Positions 1-7,763 of a stretch of DNA of 64,000 nt are shown here, in pieces; position 1 is the first letter of the stretch; each line of letters opens with the position of its first letter. Source of the stretch: Inquilinus sp052078665. Lineage in GTDB: Bacteria; Pseudomonadota; Alphaproteobacteria; DSM-16000; Inquilinaceae. Below the pieces are notes generated by a model. It was not told where the DNA came from, did no database searches, and saw only the letters and a program-made list of their open reading frames with translations. A program made the position numbers and the translations under genes. The DNA lies in contig NZ_JBQJIK010000025.1 in the NCBI RefSeq assembly GCF_052078665.1, positions 29,349 to 93,348 on the forward strand, read 5' to 3'.

Positions 1-212
1 GGGGCGGCGGGCGCCGGCTGCTCGACGCGCTGATCGGCCGCTGCGTGGCGGCCGGCGCCGGGGCGCTGTTCCTCGAGGTGGCGACCGACAATGCGGCGGC
101 GCTGGCGCTCTACCGCGGCGCCGGCTTCCACGAGGCGGGTCGCCGCAGGGGCTACTACAAGGTCGGCGCCGCCATGGTCGACGCCATCGTCATGAAGCGG
201 ACGCTATGTTAA
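1..212 (+). CDS. rimI: RimI-like ribosomal-protein-alanine N-acetyltransferase, 3' part
   Basis: Only the last 69 or so residues are in the window; the gene starts to the left. The visible part is the C-terminal half of a GNAT domain: the end of the acetyl-CoA-binding loop (GGGRRLLDALI), then FLEVATDNAAALALYRGAGF and a GYY motif, which is typical of RimI, the enzyme that acetylates the N-terminal alanine of ribosomal protein S18. The reading frame ends at TAA 210-212 with the unusual tail VDAIVMKRTLC. A second, probably ancestral 3' end lies at 1215-1260 (VDAIVIKRELAGAG then stop), so the present tail was probably supplied by the inserted DNA. Assignment to RimI rather than another GNAT is likely but based on the C-terminus only. 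Confidence 0.75.
   Translation, partial: GGGRRLLDALIGRCVAAGAGALFLEVATDNAAALALYRGAGFHEAGRRRGYYKVGAAMVDAIVMKRTLC
176..200 (+). repeat. left copy of 25-bp direct repeat (att-like)
   Basis: This 25-bp stretch in the last codons of rimI recurs at 1215-1239 with a single mismatch (G to A). GC-rich host sequence lies to its left and AT-rich sequence to its right. It reads as one end of an insertion at the rimI 3' end. Confidence 0.8.
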
Positions 213-220
213 GTACTTAA
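209..220. other. 12-bp perfect palindrome supplying stop codons on both strands
   Basis: TTAAGTACTTAA is a perfect palindrome just inside the left repeat. It contains the TAA stop of rimI on the plus strand (210-212) and the TAA stop of the dcd-like gene on the minus strand (217-219). It may be an element end or simply a compact double stop. Confidence 0.6.
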
Positions 221-759
221 GAAACTACCGTTTGTCCGGAGAATCTTCCATGGTAGCCCCTCTCGGGAGTCCCGAGAGTCTGCTCAAATATGAGCTGACA
301 AAATCTCATACCTGATCGCAGGCGAATTGGGAGAAGGCCGTGATTGACAACTTCGAGTCTTATCCTGCCTTCAAATCCCGCGTGAATCGTAGGAGCTGTC
401 ATATGAACAGCTAGGCCGAGACGAGCTAGTGAACTTTTGCCCTCTACTCGTGCTGCTAACCTGGCGTCATATTTTAAGTTCACATATTCTACAGTCCAAG
501 CGAGAACTAAATAATTTGGTTTTAAAAGATATCCATTTTCATCTATAGTTCTCTGGATCGTTAATTCCTTTAGAACAGCTTCTCCATTAAAATCGGCACT
601 TGCCGGGTCCACTGAAGTTTCAATTCCAGCAGTCTTCGGTTTGAATTCACTAATGATGGGATCTAGTGTTAGGTCAACGCTAGTAGAACTGAAAGCATTC
701 TCCAGCGGAGGAGGGTCGATCATTATCGATCCTCTGGAAATCGCTATTTTTATTTTCAC
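217..759 (-). CDS. dcd: dCTP deaminase / dUTPase-family protein (Dcd-like)
   Basis: 180 aa, close to the usual 170-195 aa of bacterial Dcd. The second half holds the family core: EGKSSLARLGLAVH (about residues 106-119), IHAGFEGRIRLEVVNHG (about 125-141, with Glu136 at the expected catalytic position) and LRSGMRFCQLIFEQ. Family members deaminate dCTP to dUTP, and some also hydrolyse dUTP. The usual Arg of the R-S-S-L-A-R motif is Lys here. It is the second gene of a two-gene minus-strand operon, 12 bp after the small gene at 772-1032, inside an AT-rich insert. A metabolic role cannot be excluded, but an accessory gene in an insert fits phage or element biology, or nucleotide-depletion defence, better. 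Family confidence is high; biological role is open. Confidence 0.8.
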   Translation of the reverse strand: MKIKIAISRGSIMIDPPPLENAFSSTSVDLTLDPIISEFKPKTAGIETSVDPASADFNGEAVLKELTIQRTIDENGYLLKPNYLVLAWTVEYVNLKYDARLAARVEGKSSLARLGLAVHMTAPTIHAGFEGRIRLEVVNHGLLPIRLRSGMRFCQLIFEQTLGTPERGYHGRFSGQTVVS

Positions 760-771
760 GGTCCGTTAGAA

Positions 772-1032
772 TCACGCCACTGCTTCTTGATTAACAATTG
801 TGTCAGACGAAACCCACACACGCCAGAGGCCGCGCAACGTCTCCCTGGGCAACTCAATCAGCAAACGATTCTTCTCTTTACCAATGGGATACCCAACACC
901 CAAGGTGTCATTCTTAATTGAGCGCTGATCCACAATCAACTCCTCCCGATGGCCGTCCGCGGTGGTCAGCGCAACAACCAACTCGCTCGGATGCTGCCCT
1001 TGCCGAATCGTCTCGACCTTAACCCGCATCAT
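772..1032 (-). CDS. small unknown protein, first gene of the dcd-like operon
   Basis: 86 aa if started at the ATG at 1030-1032, which follows an AAAGGA-type ribosome-binding site; an in-frame upstream extension to 1161 would cross the promoter and is unlikely. I do not recognise the family. The sequence looks beta-rich and charged (MMRVKVETIRQG at the start, RLLIELPRETLRGLWRVWV near the end), with no signal peptide, membrane segment or Cys pairs. AT-rich codon use matches the dcd-like gene 12 bp downstream, so the two are likely co-transcribed and may act together, for example as regulator, inhibitor or antitoxin-like partner. That role is speculation. Confidence 0.6.
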   Translation of the reverse strand: MMRVKVETIRQGQHPSELVVALTTADGHREELIVDQRSIKNDTLGVGYPIGKEKNRLLIELPRETLRGLWRVWVSSDTIVNQEAVA

Positions 1033-1078
1033 AGTTGTGGTCCTTTCGAGGAGAACAAAAAATGAACATATATCAACT

Positions 1079-1107
1079 ATAATACTCCTCATGAAGAGGC
1101 AAATCAA
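1079..1107 (-). promoter_or_regulatory. sigma70-type promoter of the dcd-like operon
   Basis: On the minus strand a TTGATT -35 (1102-1107) and a TATTAT -10 (1079-1084) are separated by exactly 17 bp, about 47 bp upstream of the ATG at 1032. The spacer holds a short inverted repeat (CCTC-5-GAGG) that could be an operator. Confidence 0.6.
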
Positions 1108-1214
1108 ATTTTTTGTTAGGAATATCAAAGGGTTACCTAACCCATTGAAACGACTCGGCATTCTGGTCTCATATCCGGTTTTGTTCCCTAGCTAAGTCCC
1201 CACCAAGGCCCTGG

Positions 1215-1239
1215 GGTCGACGCCATCGTCATAAAGCGG
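1215..1239 (+). repeat. right copy of 25-bp direct repeat (att-like)
   Basis: Matches 176-200 with one mismatch. It continues into GC-rich codons ending in TAA at 1258-1260 that look like the displaced native 3' end of rimI. Confidence 0.8.
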
Positions 1240-1267
1240 GAGTTGGCCGGCGCGGGCTAAGAGACCG

Positions 1268-2176
1268 TTATTGCCGCACCGGCCGTTCCACGGTTCCGAG
1301 TGCCTCGGCCAGCGAGCGGGTGGCGCTGCCGCGCGGGCGCGGCTTCTGCTGGCTGTCATGCGGCGCCCAGCCGGCCAGGAACAGCACCTCGAAGCTGGCC
1401 GGGATGCGGCCGTCCGGCTCGGCGAAGCGCTCGGCATAGCGGGCGGCGACGGTCGGCCAGAAGGCGCGCGGCGGCGGCGCCGGGTTGCGGTTCAGCCCGG
1501 CATTGGTCTCGCCCATGCCGCGCAGATCGGCGAACAGGCGAAAGGCGTCCTCATAGGCCACCCTCACCGTCTCGGCATCGGCCACTGGCAGGGCGAAGCC
1601 GGCGCGCTGCAAGAGGCCGGCGGCGTCGCGCAGATCGGCGAAGGGCGACAGGCGCGCGCTGGCGCCGCCGATCAGCTCGGTCTCCGCCTCGACCAGGGCG
1701 GTGCGCAGCTCGGCCAGCGTGCCGGCGCCCAGCATCGCCGCCAGGAACAGCCCGTCCGGCCGCAGCACCCGGCGGATCTGCAAGAGCGCGCCCGGCAGGT
1801 CGTTGACCCAGTGCAGCGACAGGGTGCTCAGCACCAGGTCCAGCGTGCCCTCGCCGAAGGGCAGCAGCTCCTCGTCGCAGGCCAGGGTCGGCCGGCCGTT
1901 CGCGGCGGCGCGACGGGCCAGGGCCGGGGACAGGTCGGCCTGGACCAGCGTGTCGATCCGGTCCGTCCCCGCCAGCGCCCGGGCCACGGCGCCGTCATGG
2001 CAGCCGAGGTCGAGCGCCACCGGGAAGCGGCGGGTGACGTCGAGCAGCCGGTCGGCCAGCATCGCCGCCACATGCTCGAACAGGAAGCCGTGCCCTGCCA
2101 GGCCCGGCGCCGCGCGGTCGCGCCGCCGGCGCACCAGCGCCCGGTCGAACACCATCATGTCGTCGGACTGCGTCAT
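1268..2176 (-). CDS. class I SAM-dependent methyltransferase, NDUFAF5/BioC-like
   Basis: 302 aa from the ATG at 2176. The N-terminal FDRALVRRRRDRA and motif I ALDLGCHDGAVARALAG (about residues 60-77), followed by LSTLSLHWVNDLPGALLQIRRVLRPDG, match the alphaproteobacterial relatives of the mitochondrial complex I assembly factor NDUFAF5 and of BioC. NDUFAF5 hydroxylates an arginine of a complex I subunit; the bacterial members are usually annotated only as methyltransferases. There is no membrane segment, so it should be cytoplasmic. Divergent from the SDR gene at 2255, with a 78-bp gap. The in-frame start 12 codons upstream is less likely. In related genomes this gene often sits beside comF and grxC, as here. 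Confidence 0.8.
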   Translation of the reverse strand: MTQSDDMMVFDRALVRRRRDRAAPGLAGHGFLFEHVAAMLADRLLDVTRRFPVALDLGCHDGAVARALAGTDRIDTLVQADLSPALARRAAANGRPTLACDEELLPFGEGTLDLVLSTLSLHWVNDLPGALLQIRRVLRPDGLFLAAMLGAGTLAELRTALVEAETELIGGASARLSPFADLRDAAGLLQRAGFALPVADAETVRVAYEDAFRLFADLRGMGETNAGLNRNPAPPPRAFWPTVAARYAERFAEPDGRIPASFEVLFLAGWAPHDSQQKPRPRGSATRSLAEALGTVERPVRQ

Positions 2177-2254
2177 GGCGCGCACTATAGGGGTTGCCGA
2201 TGGCCGTCGCACCGGCCTTTGCTGACGCGAAGGACGACAGCGAAGGACCGGATC

Positions 2255-3007
2255 ATGACCGCAGCGGACCAGCCGGTGGCGCTGGTGACGGGATCGACCT
2301 CAGGGATCGGCGCGGCCGTCGCCCGGCGGCTGGCCGCCGAAGGCTGGGCCGTGGCGCTGCATTCGCGCGCCTCGATCGCGGCCGGCGAGGCGTTGGCGGC
2401 GGCGCTCGGCGGCGGCGCCGGCTACACCGCCGCGGATCTGGCGACCGATGACGGGCCGCCGGCCCTGGTGCGGGCGGTGCTGGCGCGGCACGGCCGGATC
2501 GACGCGCTGGTCAACAGCGCCGGCATCACCGCCACGGTGCCGCACTCCGACCTCAAAGGGGCGACGCCCGAGCTCTGGCGCCGGCTGCACCAGGTCAACG
2601 TCATTGCGCCCTGGCTGCTGGTGGCCGAGGCCGAGGACGCGCTGCGGCGGTCGGCGGCGGTGCGGGGCCGGCCGGCGGCGGTGGTCAATATCGGCTCCCA
2701 TGCCGGCGCCCGGCCGCGCGGCGCCTCGGTGCCCTATGCCGCCTCCAAGGCGGCGCTGCATCATGTCACCCGCCTGCTGGCCAAGTCGCTGGCGCCGGCG
2801 ATCCGGGTCAACGCCGTCGCCCCCGGGCTGGTCGACACGCCGATGACCGCGACCTGGACCGAGGCGCAGCGCCTCTGGGCCACCACGGCGCCGCTGCGGC
2901 GCCCGGCGCAGCCGGCGGATGTGGCGGAGATCGTCTTCGCCCTGATCCGCTCGGACTACGTGACCGGCGAGATCGTGATGCTGGATGGCGGCCTCAGCCT
3001 GACCTGA
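2255..3007 (+). CDS. SDR-family NAD(P)-dependent oxidoreductase
   Basis: 250 aa, the normal length for a classical short-chain dehydrogenase/reductase. The cofactor motif TGSTSGIG is at about residues 12-19, NSAG near 88, the catalytic Tyr-Lys pair in YAASKAALHH, and the C-terminal YVTGEIVMLDGG. The start ATG follows GAAGGACCGGATC. The substrate cannot be told from sequence; pteridine-reductase-like or 3-oxoacyl-ACP-reductase-like activities are possibilities. Cytoplasmic. Confidence 0.85.
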   Translation: MTAADQPVALVTGSTSGIGAAVARRLAAEGWAVALHSRASIAAGEALAAALGGGAGYTAADLATDDGPPALVRAVLARHGRIDALVNSAGITATVPHSDLKGATPELWRRLHQVNVIAPWLLVAEAEDALRRSAAVRGRPAAVVNIGSHAGARPRGASVPYAASKAALHHVTRLLAKSLAPAIRVNAVAPGLVDTPMTATWTEAQRLWATTAPLRRPAQPADVAEIVFALIRSDYVTGEIVMLDGGLSLT

Positions 3008-3093
3008 CCGGCTGCCCCAGACAGGGATTGGGAACCGGCCGCAGTCGTGGAATACTCCCTTATGCATATTTGATCCGATTTGCGAGGGAGAGG

Positions 3094-4989
3094 ATGCGGC
3101 GGACCGGCTGGTGGGCCCTGCTTTTGTGCGGCGCGGTCGGCGCCGGCCTGCTGTTCGCGGTCTCCGACGCGGTGTGGTCGGATTCGTCGCCGCCGGCCGG
3201 GGCGGCCCCCGCTGCCGGGGCGGCCCCCGTCGTCGCGAGCCAGGATGCGGCCAGCCGCCCCGCCGAACCCGCCGTCCGATCGGACTCGCCGCCGCCGGCC
3301 GGCGCGGCCCTTGTCCTCGTCAGCCAGGCTGCGGCCGTCCGTCCCGCCGAACCCGCCATCCGCGCCAAGCGGTTCATGGTGGCGGCCGGCGATCCGGTGG
3401 CGGCCTGGGCCGGCTACGACGTGCTGGCGGAGAACGGCACCGCGGTCGACGCCATGATCGCGGTGCAGCTGGTGCTCAACCTGGTCGAGCCGCAGTCGGG
3501 CGGCATCGGCGGCGGGGCGCTGCTGCTGCATTTCGACGGGCGGTCGGGCCGGCTGACCTCGCTCGACGGGCTGGAGACCGCGCCGCGGGATGCCGATGGC
3601 AGCATGTTCCTCGGCCCGGACGGCCAGCCGATGTCGTTTGCCGCCGCGACCGCCGGCGGCCGCTCGGTCGGCGCCCCCGGCACGCTGCGGCTGCTGCTCG
3701 AGGCGCACAAGCGCTGGGGCCGGCTGCCGCTGGCCCGGCTGTTCCGGCCGGCGCTCGACCTGGCCGAGAAGGGCTTCACCGTGTCGCCGCAGCTGGCCGG
3801 CCTCCTGACCGGCGACACGGCGGAGCGGCTGAAGCGGGATCCCAGGGCGCGCGACTATTTCTTTCCCGGCGGCCAGGCGCTGCAGGCCGGCCAGACCCTG
3901 CGCAACCCGGCCTTCGTCGACACTCTGCGCTTCATCCTCAGCGATGGCGACGCACCCTTCTATCTCGGCCCGATCGGCGCCGACATCGTCGCCGCGGCCC
4001 AGGGCGCGTCCGGCGATGCCGGCCGGCTGGCGCCGATCGACCTGGTGGTCTACCGGGTGGTCGAACGCCAGCCCGTCTGCGTCCCCTACCGCGCCTGGCG
4101 GGTCTGCGGCATGGGGCCGCCGAGCGCCGGCGGTATCGGGGTCGGCCAGATCCTCGGCATGCTCGAGCACGTGAAGATGCCCACGATCGACCCCGGCGCG
4201 GGCGATGCCTGGCACCTGTTCGCCGAAGCCGGCAAGCTGGCCACGGCCGATCGCGACCGCTATGTCGCCGATCCGGATTTCGTCCTGGTCCCGACAACGA
4301 GCCTGATCGACAGCAGCTACACGACCGCGCGGGCGCGGATGATCTTGGCCGACCGGGCGGCGCCCGTGCCGGCCCCGCCGGGCAACCCGCCGCGGCGCGT
4401 GGGACAGGAGCGGAGCGTCAATTCCTCGTCCGAGCCGTCCAACACCAGCCATGTCTCCATCGTCGACGCCGATGGCAGCGTGGTGTCGCTGACCAGCTCG
4501 ATCGAGGGCGCCTTCGGCTCGCATCTGATGGTGCGCGGCTTCCTGCTCAACAACGGGCTGGCCGACTTCTCCTTCATGCCCTATGCGGGCGGCCGCTCGG
4601 TGGCGAACCGGGTCGAGCCCGGCAAGCGGCCGCGCAGCTCGATGGCCCCGACCATCGTGCTGGACCGGGCCGGCCGGCCGGTGCTGGTGATCGGGTCGCC
4701 CGGCGGCGCCCGTATCATCCCCTATGTCGCCCAGGCTATCATCGGCGTGCTGGACTGGGGGCTGGACGTGCAGCAGGCGATCGATCTGGGCCATGTGGTC
4801 AACCTCAACGGCCGGACCGAGCTGGAGGCGGGCACGGCCGCCGAAGGGCTGAAGGACGTCCTGGCGGCGCGCGGCCACGACGTGGTGGTGATGGAGCAGC
4901 CCAGCGGGCTGCAGGGCATCCAGATCGGCCCGGACGGGCTGGTCGGCGGCTCCGATCCGCGGCGCGGGGGCGTCGCCGTCGGCCGGTAG
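3094..4989 (+). CDS. ggt: gamma-glutamyltransferase (Ggt)
   Basis: 631 aa from the ATG at 3094, which has an excellent GAGGGAGAGG ribosome-binding site directly upstream. A signal-anchor segment (about residues 3-24) precedes a low-complexity linker holding two copies of an approximately 30-residue Ser-Pro-Ala-Gly unit (SDSSPPAGAA... and SDSPPPAGAA..., both ending RPAEPA-R). The Ntn-hydrolase body follows: FMVAAGDPVAAWAGYDVL, then the autoprocessing Thr at about 451 in SNTSHVSIVDADG, the KRPRSSMAPT loop and GSPGGARIIPYV. It should be a periplasmic enzyme that cleaves glutathione and transfers the gamma-glutamyl group. A glutathione-degrading ChaC-like gene lies at 12377-13069. Confidence 0.9.
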   Translation: MRRTGWWALLLCGAVGAGLLFAVSDAVWSDSSPPAGAAPAAGAAPVVASQDAASRPAEPAVRSDSPPPAGAALVLVSQAAAVRPAEPAIRAKRFMVAAGDPVAAWAGYDVLAENGTAVDAMIAVQLVLNLVEPQSGGIGGGALLLHFDGRSGRLTSLDGLETAPRDADGSMFLGPDGQPMSFAAATAGGRSVGAPGTLRLLLEAHKRWGRLPLARLFRPALDLAEKGFTVSPQLAGLLTGDTAERLKRDPRARDYFFPGGQALQAGQTLRNPAFVDTLRFILSDGDAPFYLGPIGADIVAAAQGASGDAGRLAPIDLVVYRVVERQPVCVPYRAWRVCGMGPPSAGGIGVGQILGMLEHVKMPTIDPGAGDAWHLFAEAGKLATADRDRYVADPDFVLVPTTSLIDSSYTTARARMILADRAAPVPAPPGNPPRRVGQERSVNSSSEPSNTSHVSIVDADGSVVSLTSSIEGAFGSHLMVRGFLLNNGLADFSFMPYAGGRSVANRVEPGKRPRSSMAPTIVLDRAGRPVLVIGSPGGARIIPYVAQAIIGVLDWGLDVQQAIDLGHVVNLNGRTELEAGTAAEGLKDVLAARGHDVVVMEQPSGLQGIQIGPDGLVGGSDPRRGGVAVGR

Positions 4990-4998
4990 GTGGCTGCG

Positions 4999-5763
4999 AT
5001 GCGCCCGGACCTCTCCCCCTGGCTCGGCCGCGCCGGCACCGCCCTGCTCGACGCCGTGCTGCCGCAGCGCTGCCTGTCCTGCGGCGCCGAGATCGTGGCG
5101 CCGGGGGCGCTGTGCGCCGCCTGCTGGGGGCAGCTGGCCTTCCTCGGCCCGCCGCAATGCCGGCGCTGCGGCCTGCCCTTCGACCATGCGGCGGCGGAAG
5201 GCGCGGGCGACGACCCGGTCTGCGGCAACTGCCTTGCCTTTCCGCCGCTGTGGGACCGGGCCCGCGCCGCCTTCCTCTACGACGATCTCAGCCGCAAGCT
5301 GATCCTGGCCTTCAAGCATGGCGACCAGACCCATGCGGCGCCGGCCTTCGGCCGCATGCTGCAGCGGGCGGCGGCGCCGTTCCTGGCCGAGGCCGACGTG
5401 ATCGCGCCGGTGCCGCTGCACCGCTGGCGCCTGCTGCGCCGGCGCTACAACCAGGCGGCGCTGCTGGCGCTCGCGCTCGGCCGCGAAGCCGGCCGGCCGG
5501 TGGCGCCCGACCTGCTGGTGCGGCGCCGGCCGACGCCCAGCCAGGGCGGCCAGGACCGCCGGGCGCGCCGCCGCAACGTCGCCGGCGCCTTCGCGGTGCG
5601 GCCGGGCCGCGAGGGGCTGGTCGAGGGCCGCCGTGTCCTGCTGGTCGACGACGTGCTGACCACCGGCGCCACCATCGACGAATGCGCCCGGGCGCTGCGG
5701 CGCAAAGGCGCGGTCGGGGTCGACGTCGTCACCCTGGCCCGGGTGCCGCTGCCGGGAAGCTGA
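4999..5763 (+). CDS. comF: ComF-family phosphoribosyltransferase-like protein
   Basis: 254 aa from the ATG at 4999, preceded by AGGTGG at good spacing; a GTG at 4990 would add three residues. Three Cys pairs, CLSCG, CRRCG and CGNC, in the first 80 residues form the zinc-binding double-zinc-ribbon region. The C-terminal half is a type I PRTase fold with the PRPP loop VLLVDDVLTTGATIDE. ComF relatives act in DNA uptake in competent bacteria; the role in alphaproteobacteria is not defined. It follows ggt by about 10 bp and precedes grxC. Confidence 0.85.
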   Translation: MRPDLSPWLGRAGTALLDAVLPQRCLSCGAEIVAPGALCAACWGQLAFLGPPQCRRCGLPFDHAAAEGAGDDPVCGNCLAFPPLWDRARAAFLYDDLSRKLILAFKHGDQTHAAPAFGRMLQRAAAPFLAEADVIAPVPLHRWRLLRRRYNQAALLALALGREAGRPVAPDLLVRRRPTPSQGGQDRRARRRNVAGAFAVRPGREGLVEGRRVLLVDDVLTTGATIDECARALRRKGAVGVDVVTLARVPLPGS

Positions 5764-5859
5764 GGCGCGCCCAGGACATGGGCGCCATTCGCCGGACGCA
5801 GACCCCTGGCATCGTCAGGCGAATGACCTCATATTCGAGGAACTCTTCGGAGGATCTGC

Positions 5860-6129
5860 ATGCCATCCGTCACCGTCTACTCCAGCCCGTTCTGCCCCTA
5901 TTGCTACATGGCCAAGAAGCTGCTGACCCAGAAGGGCGTCGGCTTCGAGGAGGTCGATGTGGTGGCCGAGCCGTCGCGGCGGGACGAAATGCGGCAGCGC
6001 GCCAATGGCCGCAACACCGTGCCGCAGATCTTCATCGGCGCCACCCATGTCGGCGGCAATGACGACCTCCAGGCGCTGGAGCGCGCCGGCAGGCTCGATC
6101 CGCTGCTGGCCGAATCCGCACCGGCCTGA
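5860..6129 (+). CDS. grxC: glutaredoxin 3
   Basis: 89 aa, usual GrxC length. The active-site CPYC is at Cys12 and Cys15 in SSPFCPYCYMAKKLL, followed by the TVPQIFIG loop and the HVGGNDDLQALE glutathione-binding motif. It reduces disulfides with glutathione in the cytoplasm. The ATG lies about 10 bp after CGGAGGA. It lies between comF and the nitrilase-family gene, an order common in alphaproteobacteria. Confidence 0.93.
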   Translation: MPSVTVYSSPFCPYCYMAKKLLTQKGVGFEEVDVVAEPSRRDEMRQRANGRNTVPQIFIGATHVGGNDDLQALERAGRLDPLLAESAPA

Positions 6130-6149
6130 TCCTTTCCCGGGGCGACAGC

Positions 6150-7001
6150 ATGACCCGCTTCACCGCCGCCTGCGTCCAGCTCAATGTCGGCACCGAGATC
6201 GAGCCGAACCTGCAGATGGCGGGGGCACTGATCCGGCAGGCCCGCGACGCCGGGGCGACGCTGATCGCCACGCCCGAGAACACCGGCTTCATCGTCCAGG
6301 GCCGCGAGGCCGTGCTCGCGCGCGCCCTGCCGGAGGAGCGGCATCCCGGCCTGCCCTACTTCGCCGAGCTGGCGCGCGAGACCGGGGCGACGCTGCTGAT
6401 CGGGTCGCTGTCGATCGGGCTTCCTGATGGCAAAGCCGCCAACCGCTCCTACCTGTTCGCGCCGTCGGGCGAGATCCTGGCGCGCTACGACAAGATCCAC
6501 ATGTTCGACGTCGACCTGGCCGGCGGCGAGCGCTACCGCGAGAGCGCCACCTTCGGGCCGGGCGACCAGGCGGTGGTGGCGCCGCTGCCCACCGGCGGCG
6601 TGCTGGGCCTGACCGTCTGCTACGACCTGCGCTTCGCCTATCTGTACCGGGCTCTGGCCCAGGCCGGGGCCGACATCCTCAGCGTGCCGGCCGCCTTCAC
6701 CCGCAAGACCGGCCAGGCGCATTGGCACGTGCTGCAGCGCGCCCGGGCGATCGAGACCGGCAGCTTCGTCATCGCCCCGGCCCAGACCGGCACCCACGAC
6801 CAGGGCCGCCAGACCTATGGCCACTCGCTGATCGTGGCGCCCTGGGGCGAGATCCTGGCCGATGCCGGCGAGGAGGTCGGCATCGTCACCGCCGAGATCG
6901 ACCTGGCGCGGGTGGAGGAGGCGCGCAACGCCGTGCCGGCGCTGCGCCACGACCGCCGCGTCGTCCCACCCGGCCCGCCGCTGCGCGCGGCCGGGGAATA
7001 G
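6150..7001 (+). CDS. carbon-nitrogen hydrolase (Nit1/Nit2-type amidase)
   Basis: 283 aa. The nitrilase-superfamily catalytic triad is visible as Glu43 (TPENTGF), Lys115 (YDKIHMFD) and Cys157 (GLTVCYDLRF). The YDKIHMFDVDL segment and the position beside glutaredoxin fit the deaminated-glutathione amidase subgroup (Nit1-like), which repairs glutathione damaged by transaminases; omega-amidase is the alternative. 20 bp after grxC, so likely the same transcript. Confidence 0.85.
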   Translation: MTRFTAACVQLNVGTEIEPNLQMAGALIRQARDAGATLIATPENTGFIVQGREAVLARALPEERHPGLPYFAELARETGATLLIGSLSIGLPDGKAANRSYLFAPSGEILARYDKIHMFDVDLAGGERYRESATFGPGDQAVVAPLPTGGVLGLTVCYDLRFAYLYRALAQAGADILSVPAAFTRKTGQAHWHVLQRARAIETGSFVIAPAQTGTHDQGRQTYGHSLIVAPWGEILADAGEEVGIVTAEIDLARVEEARNAVPALRHDRRVVPPGPPLRAAGE

Positions 7002-7011
7002 CCCGCGGAGC

Positions 7012-7686
7012 ATGGCGCTCGAGCGCTACGCGGTGCTCAAGGGGCGCCCGACCGACCGCCGCCTCGCCGCCGAGGGTTCGACCCATTACCAGATCCGCGT
7101 CGACGACGGCGGCCGCGACCACCGGGCGGCGGTCAATGTCCAGGGCTCGGCCTGGCCGTCGCTGGTGGAATATGTGCTCGACCCCGATTTCGACCATCCG
7201 GTGACCGTGCGGCTGGCGGCGCTGCCGCCGGGCCTGACCGCGATCCCCAGAGGGCAGGGGCTGGACTATGTCCGCGACGGGCTGTTCGACCGCTCCCATA
7301 TGCGGCCGCTGCCGGCCACCCGGCCGGGGCCGGACAACGACCTGAACGAGAAGATCGACCGCATCGTCGCCCGGGCGATCAATCAGCCGGACGCCATGCT
7401 CTACGCCTTCGGCGAGCCCTTCGGGCCGGACCCGGTGGCCGATCACGGCTTCGGCTTCGCCCCGTCGCGCGGCATGCACAACATCCACATGAACCAGGGC
7501 AGCCCGGAGGAGCGGTTCCGCGGCGACAACGCCGTCGGCCAGGACGGCGCCCTGCTGATCGCCTTCCCGCAGGGGCGCTGGGCCGCCCTGTTCCTGAAAT
7601 TCCAGTCCCAGGCCTGGCACACCGACGACGCCACCGGCCATCCCCGCCAGCCGGTGCAGGCGCGGCGGCGGCGGATGCAGGCCTGA
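7012..7686 (+). CDS. YukJ-like DUF2278 family protein
   Basis: 224 aa beginning MALERYAVLKGRPTD. The stretches HYQIRVDDGGRDHRAAVNVQ, GLDYVRDGLFD and GMHNIHMNQGSPE match the DUF2278/YukJ family, whose function is unknown. No signal peptide or membrane segment. It starts 10 bp after the amidase gene. Family assignment is from motif resemblance. Confidence 0.75.
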   Translation: MALERYAVLKGRPTDRRLAAEGSTHYQIRVDDGGRDHRAAVNVQGSAWPSLVEYVLDPDFDHPVTVRLAALPPGLTAIPRGQGLDYVRDGLFDRSHMRPLPATRPGPDNDLNEKIDRIVARAINQPDAMLYAFGEPFGPDPVADHGFGFAPSRGMHNIHMNQGSPEERFRGDNAVGQDGALLIAFPQGRWAALFLKFQSQAWHTDDATGHPRQPVQARRRRMQA

Positions 7687-7763
7687 CCCTCGGCGGCACG
7701 CCGGGTTGCCCGACAGCCGCGGCTGCCGTATGGTGCGCGGCCGACCGATCCCAGGAGAGCAAG

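Larger units (their letters stand above)
201..1239. mobile_element. AT-rich inserted element with dcd-like operon, flanked by direct repeats
   Basis: The segment of about 1 kb between the two 25-bp repeats is clearly lower in GC than everything around it, uses A/T-rich codons and holds two minus-strand genes with their own promoter. After the right-hand repeat the sequence resumes as GC-rich codons that would complete a native RimI C-terminus (ELAGAG, stop at 1258-1260). One full repeat plus the insert can be removed to restore a normal rimI. No integrase, transposase or terminal inverted repeat is visible, so it may be a satellite moved in trans or a remnant of a larger element. Confidence 0.7.

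Noticed and set aside
962..1195. 77-codon plus-strand frame inside the AT-rich insert
   Set aside because: It lies antisense to the promoter and the small gene, has no ribosome-binding site and no recognisable domain.
1271..2254. Upstream extension of the SDR frame over the methyltransferase gene
   Set aside because: Arg/Gln-rich antisense shadow; the SDR signature begins right after the ATG at 2255.
2956..5421. 821-codon minus-strand frame over ggt and comF
   Set aside because: Low-complexity Arg/Gly/His sequence typical of antisense frames in GC-rich DNA; the opposite strand encodes well-conserved enzymes.
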